Of a stretch of 64,000 bases of DNA, positions 33,568 to 45,392 are shown piece by piece. The stretch is taken from assembly GCA_037367405.1 (NCBI GenBank), contig JAZKJV010010132.1:868001-932000 (forward strand), in the 5' to 3' direction. The stretch's first letter is position 1, and each line of letters begins with the position of its first letter. This stretch comes from Ottelia alismoides (lineage: Eukaryota; Streptophyta; Magnoliopsida; Alismatales; Hydrocharitaceae). A program made the position numbers and the translations under genes. Below the pieces are notes generated by a model that worked only from the letters and a program-made list of their open reading frames with translations, was not told the origin of the DNA and did not search any database.

Positions 33568-36500
33568 ATGTCAGATCAAAAGGTCGATATGCCCGCCATC
33601 GGTGCCTTCAAAGGTTCGGCACCTATCGTCAAAATGGACGGGACGAACTACGAACTGTGGGCTATGTAGTTCCTCAGTCTCATGAAGTCGTGTGGTAAGA
33701 AGCATATTCTTACCGAAGATGAACCGTCGGAGAAGGCCGATGACGCGTACGCAAAAGTCTGGTTGTCAGGTACGCTCACAACGGAGATAGCAAATGATGT
33801 CCTTCATCAACCCACCGCCAAGGCGATGTGGGATATTCTGGCCACATCGTACTCCCAGGTACGGAACGAGATCAAGATGCTGCAGTTGCAACATGATATT
33901 TTTACCACAAAGCAAAATGGGAGGCCTCTTCATTCTCTGTATACTTCTCTTCGTGGAATGTTCGAGAAACTTTATAGCACAATTCCACTCACAGCCACGC
34001 CGGAACAGCAGAAGACGTTCCACAACGCTACTATGGTTGGCGTCTTACTTGCTGCCCTTGATCCTGAATATGAGGCAACACGCTCTCAGATCCTTGCTGA
34101 TGCCACCATTCCACCAATGGAAGAAGTCTACAGACGGCTCAGTCGTGTCCCTGTTGCATCGAACAGCACGACTACACCTCCCTCAGCAATGGCTGTCTCC
34201 AGAGGACGAGGTAGTTTCTCCTCATTTCGTGGCAGAGGAAGTGGTGGACGTGGCCGTGGAGGTCGCATACGTTCTACGTGCTCATTCTGTCGTCGTACTG
34301 GTCATTCGGAGGAGACATGCTATTCCAAGCATGGCTTCCTTCCTTCTGCACGTGTCGCTGATCATGTTCAGGGTCCACCAGCATCTACTCCAGATCACAG
34401 GTTCGAGGAGCTAGTGGCACGGCTTCATGATATCATGCCACAGTCATCATCAGAGGGTGCTGATGCGTCTGATGTTGCGGCTTCAGCATCAGCGAGTACA
34501 TCTGCCTCAGCCAGTGCCTCAGGTAGTCCCTCCGGCTCATATCATAACCATGATCTCACAGGATGGATTGTTGATTCTGGAGCCACCCATCATCTCTGTC
34601 GTGAGAAAGAGATTCTACAGTCCTATAGAGCTGTCCAGCCTGGTCGTTCTGTACTCATTGCTGATGGCACTCATTCCCCTATCATCGGTCAGGGGGAGAC
34701 AGCTTTGCTACCATCTATGCACTTACAGAATGTTTTACATGCACCAGAATTCTCGATGAATCTTTTATCTATTAGTCAGATTACACGAGATTTGCATTGT
34801 CGTGCTATTTTTGACCCATCATCTGTTATTTTTCAGGACATACTAACGGGCAAGGTGATTGGCTGTGGTTCTGAGCACAATGGCCTCTATCGTCTTGTAC
34901 GGAACTCTTATGCTGGCGTCTCACTACATTCCCAGGGCTCAGTGTCTCCGTATACCTGGCATCTTCGATTCGGTCACCTGCCACTACAGAAAATGCTTCA
35001 CCTCCTGCCTCAGATTTCTCCGAGTTCATCCTTTCGTTGTGAAGCTTGTCAGTTAGGGAAGCATCATCGGTCCAGCTTCCCCAGTCGTCAGAGTCGGAGC
35101 AGTCGCTCCCCATTTGAGTTATTTCACATAGATATATGGGGTCCCAGTCGTGTCCCAGATCATCAGGGGCACAGGTTCTATTTAGTTGTAGTCGATGATT
35201 TTTCTAGAGTGTCGTGGACTTTTCTTCTCAAAAATAAATCCGAAGCAGGAAGCGTTATTCAAAATCTTATCAATGAAGTTCAAAATGTTTTTTCGTCTAC
35301 TGTTAATTATGTGCGTACTGACAATGCATTGGAGTTCTGCACTCGTTCCCTTGCTAGTTTTCTTTCTTCTAAAGGCATTATCCACCAAACAACATGTGCA
35401 TACACATCTCAACAAAATGGGGTTGCAGAACGGAAACATCGCCATTTCCTTGATATTGCTCGCACATTACTTATTCAGAGTTGTGCCCCATTATCTTTTT
35501 GGGGGGATGCTATTCTTACAGCATGCTATCTGGTCAACCGCATGCCTACAACTGTTCTTGGGGAAAAGTCTCCTATCTCTGTTCTCTTTCCCGACAGAGA
35601 TTTGTTTACTCTTACACCTCGGGTCTTTGGCACTGTTGCTTTTGTCCACCGCTTGTCTCCAGGACTTGATAAGCTTTCTCCTAGGGCTATCAAGTGTGTT
35701 TTTGTGGGCTATTCCAGGACACAGAAAGGATATCGTTGCTATGATCCCGTTCATGACAAGTACTATGTGAGCGTTGATGTTACATTTTTCGAACCTGTCA
35801 TGTACTTTTCTCCTACAGGTGACAGATTGGTGTCCTCTACGTCCACAGATTCTAGTGTCTATGTACCGCCACCTCCAAGCCTGGGTCAATCCTCTACTCT
35901 ACCACCACCACCACCACCACCTCCAATTGAACCTTTTCCTAAGTTCTATACAAGGCGTACAAGACCAGCTCAAGCTACATGTCAACCATCCAATACGCCT
36001 CAGGTATGTTCTGATGTTATCACTAATGATGGGTTAGAAAATGCACCAGTGCAGGAGCCTCCACAGCAGGACGAGGATCATCCGGTCGACACAATGATAG
36101 ATGATATGGATCGGCCCATTGCTCACAGGAAGCAGCGAAGACAATGTGCTTCATATCCTCTTGCCTCTCAAATCTCATTTCATCGTCTCAATGGGGACTT
36201 CCAGAAGTTTGTAGCTGCTGTCTCGTCTGTTGAGATTCCACGGACCTATCAAGATGCCATGAAGATTGATTGCTGGCGTCTAGCCGTGGAAGAGGAGATG
36301 CGTGCTCTGCAGTCTAGAGGGACTTGGTCTCTTGTTCCCATTCCTCCAGGTGCCTCCGTGGAGAGTTGCAAGTGGATCTTTACGGTGAAATATCATGCGG
36401 ATGGACGTCTTGATAGATACAAGGCAAGACTTGTAGCACGGGGATTTACCCAGACATATGGGGTAGATTATTTGGATACTTTTTCACCAGTGGCTAGCCA

Positions 36501-37768
36501 CTCCACTCTTCGCATCCTCATATCTGTTGCTGTGGTACGTAACTGGACCATTTGTCAGCTTGACGTCAATAATGCTTTCTTGTATGGAGACCTGCAGTAG
36601 GAAGTCTACATGCAGCAGCCACCAGGATTTGCTGCTGAGGGGGAGACTCAGATGGTGTGCAGACTTCATAAGGCTATCTATGGCCTCAAACAAAGTCCTC
36701 GAGCATGATTCCAGAAGCTTTCTCAGCTAATTGAACAACAGGGGTTCAGGAGATCAAATGCGGACCATTCGTTGTTCATTCAGAAGACCCCTAGAGGTAC
36801 AGTAGTTGTTATGATATATGTTGATGACATCTTGGTCACAGGAGATGATGCTCAGGGGATTGAGACAACCAAGTCCCTGTTGGGAAACCAGTTCATTACG
36901 AAGGATCTGGGCACGATACGATATTTTCTGGGGATAGAGTTTGCACGAAATGCACAAGGAATGGTGATGACAAAGAAAATATGTCACGGACATGCTAGCT
37001 GAAGCAGGAATGACTGGATGCAGACCTTCAAGTACACCTATGGACCCAAGCATGAAGCTGTACGATGATGATACCGAGGAGGTGGACAAAAGAAGGTACA
37101 GAGAGATGGTGGGTAAGCTCTTATATATTACTATAACTCGACCGGATATTGCCTTTGCAGTAAACCGGGTGAGTCAATTTGTGGAGCAGCCAAGGCAAGT
37201 TCATATGGATGCCTTGTATATGATATTGAGATATCTGAAGTCTTCCCCAGGCACAGGGTTGCTATTTAGGAAAGATACGGATCTGTCTATTTCAGCTTGT
37301 GCAGATGCAGATTATGCAGGATGTCTAAGGGATCGTAAATCCACTTCTGGATTTGCTATCTTCATAGGAAGCTCTGTAGTTTCTTGGAAAAGCAAGAAAC
37401 AGACTGTTGTGGCGAGGTCCAGTGCGGAATCCGAGTACAGAGCCATGGCACAAGCAACTGCAGAAATGATGTGGGTTAGAGCAGTCTTAGAAGATTTGAC
37501 TGTAGATGTCCCCGTGCCCATGAATCTCCAATGTGACAATCAGGCAGCATTGTTTATTGCCAATAATCCGGCTTTTCACGAGAGAACAAAGCACATCGAG
37601 GTGGATTGTCATTTTACTAGAGACATGATTCAGAAAGGCTTCATTTCGACCTCTCATGTCAGTTCAGAGAATCAGACTGCTGACATATTCACCAATACAC
37701 TGCTCAGAGGACCTTTCCAGAGATGTTCTTCCAAGCTGAGCATGATAGATATCTATGCTCCATCTTGA
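33568..37768 (+). pseudogene. Cop-4 gag-pol, with three stops and a frameshift
   Basis: The polyprotein starts at ATG 33568. A TAG at 33667 replaces a Gln codon, and the long frame 33682-36600 follows. In order it has gag, the zinc knuckle CSFCRRTGHSEETC, the protease motif IVDSGATHHLC, the pre-integrase domain (WHLRFGH, CEACQLGKHH), integrase (VVDDFSRVSW, TDNALEFC, QQNGVAERKHR), a proline-rich linker and the RT start. A TAG at 36598 and a TGA at 36706 follow (in the SPRAW block). The catalytic YVDD is intact at about 36820. A frameshift lies near 36977-36985. RNase H ends at 37768 with DNQAALFIAN and KHIEVDCH. Confidence 0.95.
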
Positions 37769-37775
37769 GGGGGAG

Positions 37776-37924
37776 TGTAGAGACTTATATATGTTACGTT
37801 TTATTGTTCCGTAATTTCTATTTATATTTTGTAAGACTCTATAATTTACCCAAGGGTTTTCTCCCTATATAAGAGACCCGAGGGCTCTATGGAATAACAC
37901 ATCAGAGTATCGATTACTCTAACA
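37776..37924 (+). repeat. Cop-4 3' LTR
   Basis: Identical to the 5' LTR except one G/A change before TAATTTACCC. Confidence 0.95.
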
Positions 37925-38102
37925 GAATATATGTATACAAAATGATATATATATACATATATATATTTAAAATAATTTAAAAAATTCAAAACCGACTAAT
38001 GGCCGGCTAAATCTGATTAGTCGCCCGACTGCCGATTAATCTTTAGTCAGTTACCCCGCCGATCGAGTACCGACTATCGCTTTCTACAACCTCAGTTGAA
38101 AG

Positions 38103-39113
38103 AAAAGATGTGGAGCGAAAGATGGGATCCATGTGTCATTGGTGCGATGATTACAATCGTCAAGTTCTTACCTGAAGAACATATGTGGCGTAGATGGCGG
38201 AGTCCACGCAAAAGCTGTTCCCCTGATGCCGTGTTCAAAAAATTGACGGAACAACTTCATCTCGAGCATCACAACATTCGGGGAACCCATAGCAAATGAA
38301 TGACACAAGTTTACGATGGGAGGAGATGTGGGCAATGAAATAGACCATGAGATCCTTATATAGGTGAATCCCATATTCCTAATCCTAATTGGAGAATGAA
38401 GCAGCCTTAATTCCTTTTTCTCAACATCTTTCTTTAAATTTTCTCATTCCAAGGGGTTGAAGTGCAATTTGTTTACACCTTCAACTAAAGCAATGCCTCT
38501 CCACTTCCCACCAATTTTAACCTTTGAATAAAGTTTTCCTGCGTGAGGGGGTTCATTGAAATTATCCCAAATGAATTTCCAATCCGTAATTTCATGGGAT
38601 TGATTGCACATGGGAGAGAAATCAAGAGCCCATGCCCTCTTGATCCCCTTCCTCCAGCACCTTTGGAGGCATCGAACCATAGGTTTTGGATTCTGATTTT
38701 TTCAACAGCGACATTGGGAATAGATGTGATAGCGGTGGCGGGTTGAGTTGAGAAGCCTTAGGTGGCGACAACTGTGGGAATGGAGGTGCGACGACCCTAA
38801 ATCAAGAGCCCGGCATGGGAGTCTTTCTCCCTTCCATCATCAGTGGCGTCGAACCCTAAATCTTGGATTACAGCTGTGCGAGCGTTGTGGATTCGCGCAA
38901 AGGCCGTGGTTGTGGAGATCCCACCAATTGGCTTGGGGCTTCGGCGCTCGGATGTGGCTGTAGCAAGGTCGACCTTGCCTATTGGACCTCCGTCGATGGT
39001 GGTGGCACCTGGAAATACGAGTAGATCGAACAGAGGGTTTCTCTCCGCGGTTACGACGACATAGGTGGTGGAAACGCCCCCTCCGGATGCGGCGACAATC
39101 GCGTGAGCCTCTC
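38103..39113 (-). other. LARD-2 internal copy 2
   Basis: Counterpart of 30362-31510 without the Harbinger-like MITE. It keeps the antisense frame (to 38299). It lacks the part next to the PBS: the sequence passes directly into LTR end sequence at about 39114. Confidence 0.7.
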
Positions 39114-39150
39114 TTCCTCAATTCGGGTCGCTTTGGGAATAATTGCATCA
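39114..39150 (-). repeat. LARD-2 right LTR remnant
   Basis: Only the first ~37 bases of the LTR on the minus strand remain (TGATGCAATTATTCCC, then the CGACCCGAATTGAGGAAG part), joined to internal sequence by a deletion. Confidence 0.65.
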
Positions 39151-39812
39151 GGGAGGTGGGTCTTCGTGGGCAAATGGCTTGCGAGGGTGGGATGCTCTTT
39201 AGTAGGGATGAAAACAAATGTGAATATGTTTGTATCCGATCTGTTATTATGTTCGTTTTATACATATTTTGATATATGTATTAGTATTCGTTTTAAAATG
39301 GATGCATATATAGATATCACTATGACATTCGCTAATATTCACATTCGTATTCGTATATTCATTTTCGTACATAAGTATAATGATAAGTTTATTTATAACT
39401 ATGCGTAACAACATTTATGATTGCATTCACCATTGTTTGATTTAATTGTTGTGAAATTACTATATATGTTACATCTATTTTATGTGTAAACCAATCCTAA
39501 ACATATATATTTTACTTAATCTATTAAATATTTATGTTATTATTCGTATCCGTTTTACGTTCTATTCGTTTTTAAGGATATGGTAACACATTTTTCACAT
39601 CCGTCAATATTCTTATCCACATTCGTATTCATATTTTAAAATGGATAAGGATATGATTATGCATATATTCATATCCTTATCCGACCGTTTTCATCCCTAC
39701 TCTTTAGTCTTTAATTAGCTTTCCTTGTAGGAGGAGACATTGGAAGAGAAGTGGGGTCTACATATAGGTGATGGGTGAGTGATTTGTTGTTATTGCCGGA
39801 GGGGGTTCACAC
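39151..39812. other. Flanking DNA around the hAT MITE
   Basis: Outside the MITE (39203-39699) about 160 bases of unassigned sequence remain. No gene seen. Confidence 0.5.
39195..39707. mobile_element. hAT-type MITE (497 bp)
   Basis: The 13-bp perfect terminal inverted repeat TAGGGATGAAAAC (39203 and, inverted, 39699) is flanked by a perfect 8-bp duplication CTCTTTAG (39195-39202, 39700-39707). The interior is AT-rich with subterminal repeats of the ATTCGTATTC and ATATCC kind. It has no coding capacity. The TIR and the 8-bp duplication are those of hAT elements. Confidence 0.9.
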
Positions 39813-39955
39813 TGTAGAGATCTATATTATTATGTTTTGTACCTTTTCGTAATTTTTATTTATTCTCTGGACTATGTATTTTACCCGTGAGGTCTCTCCA
39901 TATATAAGTGAGCCTAGGGCTTCTTGGAATAATAGATTGCTCACTTTTTCCAACA
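39813..39955 (+). repeat. Cop-5 5' LTR (143 bp)
   Basis: TGTAGAGATC start and TCCAACA end, with TATA box CATATATAAG at 39899-39908. The PBS TGGTATCAGAGCC follows at 39956. No 3' LTR exists because the element is cut at 44728. Confidence 0.9.
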
Positions 39956-40400
39956 TGGTATCAGAGCCAAAACCCTAGGCTCCTCTACCCGCCCCCACCC
40001 CTCTCTCTCTCTCACTGCCTGCTCGCCCCGACTCCCGGCCCCGCCTCCGCCTCCCGACGTCGCCGCCTCCCGGCCCCGCCTCCGCCTCCCACACCGCCTC
40101 TCGGTTCCGGTCCAGGCCCCCGCCTCCCAGACCAGTACCGCCTCCAATCACCCGGGTCCGGCCCCATCTCCTGGTTCCTACCCGCGCCTGTCAGAGCCGG
40201 TCCCTGCCCCGAGCGCCGCCATCTAGCCGGCTTAACCCTAGTTGGCGTCAGCCCCCTCCTGCGGCTTCTATCGTAGCCACCTCCTTCGCCGTATCCGTGG
40301 ATTTGGGTGTGTAACGTCTACATACGCACTCAAATCCTATGCAGTTCGTGTAGTCACCTGTCTCTTTGTCTACAAACCCTAGTTCTTCATCCTCGGCGAT
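39956..40400 (+). other. Cop-5 PBS and C-rich leader
   Basis: PBS at 39956-39968, then sequence with several copies of CCCGCCTCCGCCTCCC. Reading frames here are compositional. Confidence 0.75.
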
Positions 40401-43400
40401 ATGTTAGAATCCAAGGTTGATATGCCCTCCATAGGCACGTTCAAAGGCATGGCCTTAAATTTCGCCGATGGCTATATCGGTCGAAATTTGGGGGGGTCTA
40501 GTTCAAAAAGCCACCGAAATGACCGAAATTTCGGTCGAATTTCGACCGAAATTCGGCCGAAATTTCGTTTCGGTCCCTCATCGAAACGAAACTGAAATCC
40601 GACTTTTAAGGCCTTGTTCAAAGGTCCCGCGCCAATAGTGAAGATGGATGGGACGACTTATGACTTATGAGCTTTGGGCGATGCAGTTCATGAGCCTCAT
40701 GAAGTCAAATGGTAAGAAGTATATTCTTACCGAGGAAGAGCCGGCAGAGAAGACAGGGATATATGCCTCGTGGGAGGCTGATGATTCTTATGCCAAGGTT
40801 TGGCTGTCAAGCACACTGTCGATGGAGATTGCCAATGATGTCCTCCATCAGTCCACTGCCAAGGCAATGTGGGATATTCTGGTTGCAACGTATTCCTAAG
40901 TACGGAATGAGACTAAGATGTTACAGCTCCAGCATGATATATTCACGATGAAGCAGAACGACAGACCACTTCACTCATTGTACACGTCCCTGAGAGGGAT
41001 GTTTGAGAAGCTATACACTACCATACCACTCACAGCGACTCCTGAGCAGCAGAAGACATTTCGGAACGCTACCATGGTGGGTGTTCTACTTGCAGCCCTA
41101 GATCCTGAGTACGAGGCAGCCCGCTCTCAAATTTTGGCCGATGCAGTTATTCCTCCAATGGAGGATGTTTACAGGAGGCTCGGTCGCATATCAGTTTCTT
41201 CCAGCATATCTACTCCACCCCCATCGGCGATGGCAGTATCGCGTGGGAGAGGTGGTCAGTTTTCTGGTCGTGGACGTGGATCCCGTAGTAGGGGCGATCG
41301 CTTTCGTCAGCCATGTTCGTTCTGTCACCGCACAGGCCACTCGAAGGATACATGCTACTCTAAGCATGGGTTTCCAGCATCGGCGCGTGTAGCTGAGCAT
41401 GCTCTGCCCCAGTCAGCATCCAATGCAAACAATCGATTCGAGGAGCTTGTGGCACGTCTACGTGATATTATGCCACAATCATCTACTGATTCTTCTGGTG
41501 GACCTTCAGATGTTGCTGCCACAGCTTCTACCAGTTCTTTTGCTGCTGCTAGTACCTCAGGTAGTGCTACTGCCTTTACGTCTTGTCATGATATATCTGA
41601 TTGGATTATAGATTCTGGTGCCACACATCACCTCTGCCGAGATCGAGAGAGACTTGCGTCCTACAGGGACATTCCCCATGGCCGTTCAGTACAGATCGCA
41701 GATGGTACTCATTCCCCCCTTGTTGGACAGGGGGAGGTCTTCATATCTCCTTCTATGCGTCTACAGAATGTTCTACATGCTCCTGAGTTCTCCATGAATC
41801 TGTTGTCTATTAGTCAGATTACGAAGGATTTGCACCGTCGTGCTATATTTGATCCCTCTTCTCTTATTTTTCAGGGCATACTAACGGGCAGGGTGGTTGG
41901 TCGTGGCTCTGAGTAGAATGGTCTGTATCGACTGGTCCGGAATTCTTATGCTGGCGTCTCTTCTCATTCCGTTAGACCAGTATCTCCATACATCTGGCAT
42001 CTTCGCTTTGGTCATCTCCCTCTCCAGAAAATGCGGCATCTACTTCCTCAGATCTCTCCAGTTCCTCCTTTCGCTGTGAAGCATGTTAGTTGGGAAAGCA
42101 CCATCGGTCTAGCTTCCCCAGTCGTCAGAGTCGGAGTAGTCGCTCCCCATTTGAGTTATTTCATATTGATATTTGGGGTTCAAGTCGTGTACCTGATCAT
42201 CAGGGACACATGTTCTATCTAGTTGTAGTGGATGATTTCTCTCGTGTATCTTGGGTCTTTCTTTTGAAGAATAAATCTGAAGCATGGGATGTTGTTAAAA
42301 ACTTGATTAATGAAGTGCAGAATGTTTTTTCATCTACTGTCAAATATGTTCGTACAGATAATGCACTTGAATTTTGCACGCGGTCTCTTTCTCAGTTTCT
42401 CTCGTCTAAGGGCATTATTCACCAAACCACATGTCTTTACACATCTCAGCAGAATGGCGTGGCAGAGAGAAAGCATCGCCACCTTCTTGACATTTCTCGA
42501 ACCCTCCTTATTTAGAGTTGTGCTCCTATCACCTTCTGGGGGGATGCTGTTCTTAGAGCATGCTATCTGGTCAACCGTATGCCGTCATCTGTCCTTGGTG
42601 AGAAAATTCCTCTTTCTATAAGGAATTATTCTCACTTACTCCTCGTGTCTTTGGTACTGTTGCGTTTGTTCATCTCTTGTCTCCTGGACATGACAAGCTC
42701 TCTCCTAGAGCTGTCAAGTGTGTCTTTGTAGGTTATTCTCGGACTCAGAAGGGCTATCGTTGTTATGACCCCATAAACAAGAAATATTTTGTCAGTGCTG
42801 ATGTCACATTTTTTGAGTCTGTCATGTATTTTTCCCTTGCAGGCGACAGGCTGGTCCCATCCACTTATGTTCCTCAGCCTCCAAGTTTGAGTTCACCTGA
42901 GTCCATTCCTGCTCCAGTTACTACGTCACCTAACCCAACGTCACCTCCACCACCGCCATCTCCACAACCTCCTATTCCACCTTTACCAAAATTCTATATG
43001 CGTCGGTCAGGTCCTGCTCAGGCTACACGTCAGGCATCCATAATGCCTCAGGTATGTTCAAATGGCATTACTACTGACGGGTCAGATATGGTACATGTGC
43101 AATATTCTTCATTGCAAGAGGAGACTCTACCATCCAGTACAGAGGACAACGATCTGGATATTCCTATTGCTATCCGGAAGCAGAAGCGGACGTGTGCGTC
43201 TTATCCTTTGGCTTCCCAGGTGTCTTTTCATCGCCTAACATGCGACTTTCAGAGGTTTGCTACAGCTTTGTCTTCTGTGGACATACCACGGACGTATCAA
43301 GAAGCCATGAAGATTGATTGCTGGCGACTGGCTATGGAAGAAGAGATGCGTGCCTTACAGTCTCGTGGGACATGGAGCTTGGTTAATGCTCCTTCTGATG

Positions 43401-44728
43401 CATCCATTGTTAGCTGTAAGTGAGTATTCACAGTTAAATACCGTGCTGATGGAAGTCTAGATAGATACAAGGCAAGTCTAGTTGCGTGGGGTTTCACACA
43501 AACCTATGGTGTGGATTATATGGATACATTTTCTCCAGTGGCTTGTCACTCTACTCTTCGCATTCTCTTATCGGTTGTTGTGGTACGTGACTGGACTATA
43601 TGTCAACTTGATGTCAAGAATGCTTTCTTGTATGGGGATTTGCAGGAGGAAGTCTACATGCAGCAGCCACCAGGGTTCACTGCTGAGGGCGAGAAGCGTA
43701 TGGTATGTAGACTTCACAAGGCAATTTATGGCCTTAAACATAGTCCAAGGGCGTGATTCCAGAAGCTTTCCCATCTGATTGAACGACAGGGGTTCAAAAG
43801 ATCAAGTGCAGATCACTCGTTGTTTATTCAGAAGTCTTCTGCAGGTACGGTTGTCATCATGGTCTTTGTTGATGATATTCTGGTGACAGGAGATGACGTT
43901 CAGGGAATAGAGGCGGCAAAAACATTTCTAGGCCGTCAGTTCGTCACGAAAAATCTTGGAACTCTAAAATATTTTCTGGGATTGGAATTTGCCAGGAATG
44001 CACATGGTCTGGTGATGACCCAAAGAAGGTACATTACAGATTTTTTGACTGAGACAGGCATGGTTGGATGCAGACCATCGAGTATTCCCATGGATCCAAG
44101 CATGAAGCTGTATAATGATGACACTGCTAAAGTAGATATGAGGAGATATAGAGAAATGATGGGTAAGCTCCTTTATATTACCATAACTCGGCCTGATATT
44201 GCCTTTGCAATAAGCCGGGTAAGTCAATTTATGGAGCAGCCAAAACAAGTTCATATGGATGCCATATATATGATACTGAGGTATCTAAAGTCTTCTCCAG
44301 GTTCAGGACTGCTATTTCGAAAGGGCACAGATTTATCTATTTCAGCATGTACATATGCCGATTATGCAGGGTGTCCTAAGGATCGAAAGTACACCTCAGG
44401 ATTTGCTGTTTTTGTTGGGAGCTCTCTAGTTTCTTGGAAAAGCAAGAAACAAACAGTTGTGGCAAGGTCTAGTGCTGAATCTGAATATAGGGCCATGGCG
44501 CAAGCAAGCACGAAGATGATGTGGGTTCGATCTGTGCTAGAGGACCTACATATAGCCGTACCTTTACCCATGCAGCTTCAGTGTGACAATCTGGCGGCAT
44601 TGTTTATTGCCAACAATCCAACATTCCATGAAAGAACAAAGCATATTGAAGTTGATTGCCACTACACTAGAGACTTGATCTAGAGAGGATTGATATCTAC
44701 ATCTCACGTGAGCTCAGGGGATCAGACT
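40401..44728 (+). pseudogene. Cop-5 gag-pol, interrupted and 3'-truncated
   Basis: The start ATG at 40401 has the same first codons after MPSIG as Cop-4. A MITE interrupts gag at codon ~16. Further damage is a small duplication at about 40655-40670, a TAA at 40897, a TAG at 41914, a frameshift near 42040-42090, a TAG at 42513, a frameshift near 42610, a stop at 43421, a TGA at 43756 (SPRAW block, same codon as in Cop-4) and a TAG at 44681. Domains in order: gag, CSFCHRTGHSKDTC, IIDSGATHHLC, pre-integrase, integrase, RT with FVDD in place of YVDD, RNase H. Homology ends after SSGDQT at 44728. Confidence 0.95.
40439..40624. mobile_element. Mutator-type MITE (168 bp) in Cop-5 gag
   Basis: The insert 40448-40615 is flanked by a perfect 9-bp duplication GTTCAAAGG (40439-40447, 40616-40624). 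Near both ends is GGCCTTAAA, inverted. The interior is made of CCGAAATTTCGG-like palindromes. Cop-4 shows the uninterrupted gag (IGAFKGSAP). A 9-bp duplication suggests the Mutator superfamily. Confidence 0.75.
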
Positions 44729-45392
44729 TTTTCAAGACAACATCTTATAACATAAAGTAAGCTGAGAACGAATATCAAATGTTGGATTACCAGAATATCC
44801 TGCTCATCTTTAGCTGTAACAATCTTAAGTGCAGCTGAAATGTACTGTTACTGGAGTTAGAAATGATTTTTTCCCTTTATTGTTTCTTAAAAGGAATCAT
44901 GATGAGTAATTTTGATATCATGCCTTTTTTAATCATAGTAAATAATCATCCATTCTTCATTTTGTAGCTCATAACAAATTTCCACATGCACATGGATGCA
45001 CCCACGCCTACATGGACGCACCCATGCATGCACACACACTCACACATGCACACACACCCACACCCATTGTGCACGCGTGCTCGCACACGTAAATTGCTGA
45101 AAGCCATAGGGTAGGATGCCTCGTTATGCTCATCATCCCGGTATAGGGACCATGGGAATTACATTGTTTCCTTCTTTCTGTTTGTCACCGTGAATTTTTT
45201 TGTTTGTAAGAGAGGTATCTGTTCACCATTATTAGTTGTTGCAATAAGAGTTCCATGTAGTAACAACCCTGGATTTTGATAAATTTTGCTGTTTGGGAGA
45301 ATTGCGAGACTATGAACATTGAGAAGCAGGCATCATATTGAGATTTTTACTTGACGTGTATACAGGAGTAATCTTGTTTTTTTTTTCTGCAG
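44729..45392 (+). other. Non-transposon DNA, possible intron
   Basis: AT-rich single-copy-looking sequence beginning where Cop-5 homology stops. It contains a CA/CACC-rich repeat at 44990-45085. No coding frame seen. It may be an intron of the gene whose exons follow. Confidence 0.4.
44990..45085. repeat. CA-rich low-complexity repeat
   Basis: Repeats of GCACA, CACACA and CACCCA, with GGACGCACCCA units at the left. Confidence 0.7.

Larger units (their letters stand above)
32937..37929 (+). mobile_element. Cop-4: young copia element, complete but broken
   Basis: Two 149-bp LTRs (32942-33090 and 37776-37924) differ at one base. The target site GAATA is duplicated perfectly (32937-32941 and 37925-37929). 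PBS, leader, gag-pol and PPT (GAGGGGGAG at 37767-37775) are all present in the right order for Ty1/copia (protease, integrase, RT, RNase H). It inserted into the MITE of LARD-2 copy 2. Confidence 0.95.
32721..38102. mobile_element. hAT-like MITE in LARD-2 copy 2, split by Cop-4
   Basis: Same MITE as 29885-30353, with the same 8-bp flank GTTGAAAG (32721-32728 and 38095-38102). Cop-4 sits inside it at 32942-37924. Confidence 0.65.
29772..39150 (-). mobile_element. LARD-2: tandem non-coding LTR element with a shared LTR
   Basis: On the minus strand the order is: LTR remnant (39150-39114), internal copy 2 (39113-32546, holding Cop-4), PPT, complete LTR (32528-32069), PBS, internal copy 1 (32051-29807), PPT, LTR start (29790-29772, cut by Cop-3). 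A single LTR has an internal 3' end on one side and an internal 5' end on the other, as expected after unequal recombination between LTRs. The internal copies are alike over about 1.2 kb (30360-31510 and 38100-39113). No gag or pol domain was found, and the superfamily is not assigned. Confidence 0.75.

Noticed and set aside
33794..35770. Frames of 110-206 codons alongside Cop-4 gag-pol
   Set aside because: They overlap the true gag-pol frame and show no domain; they are shadows.
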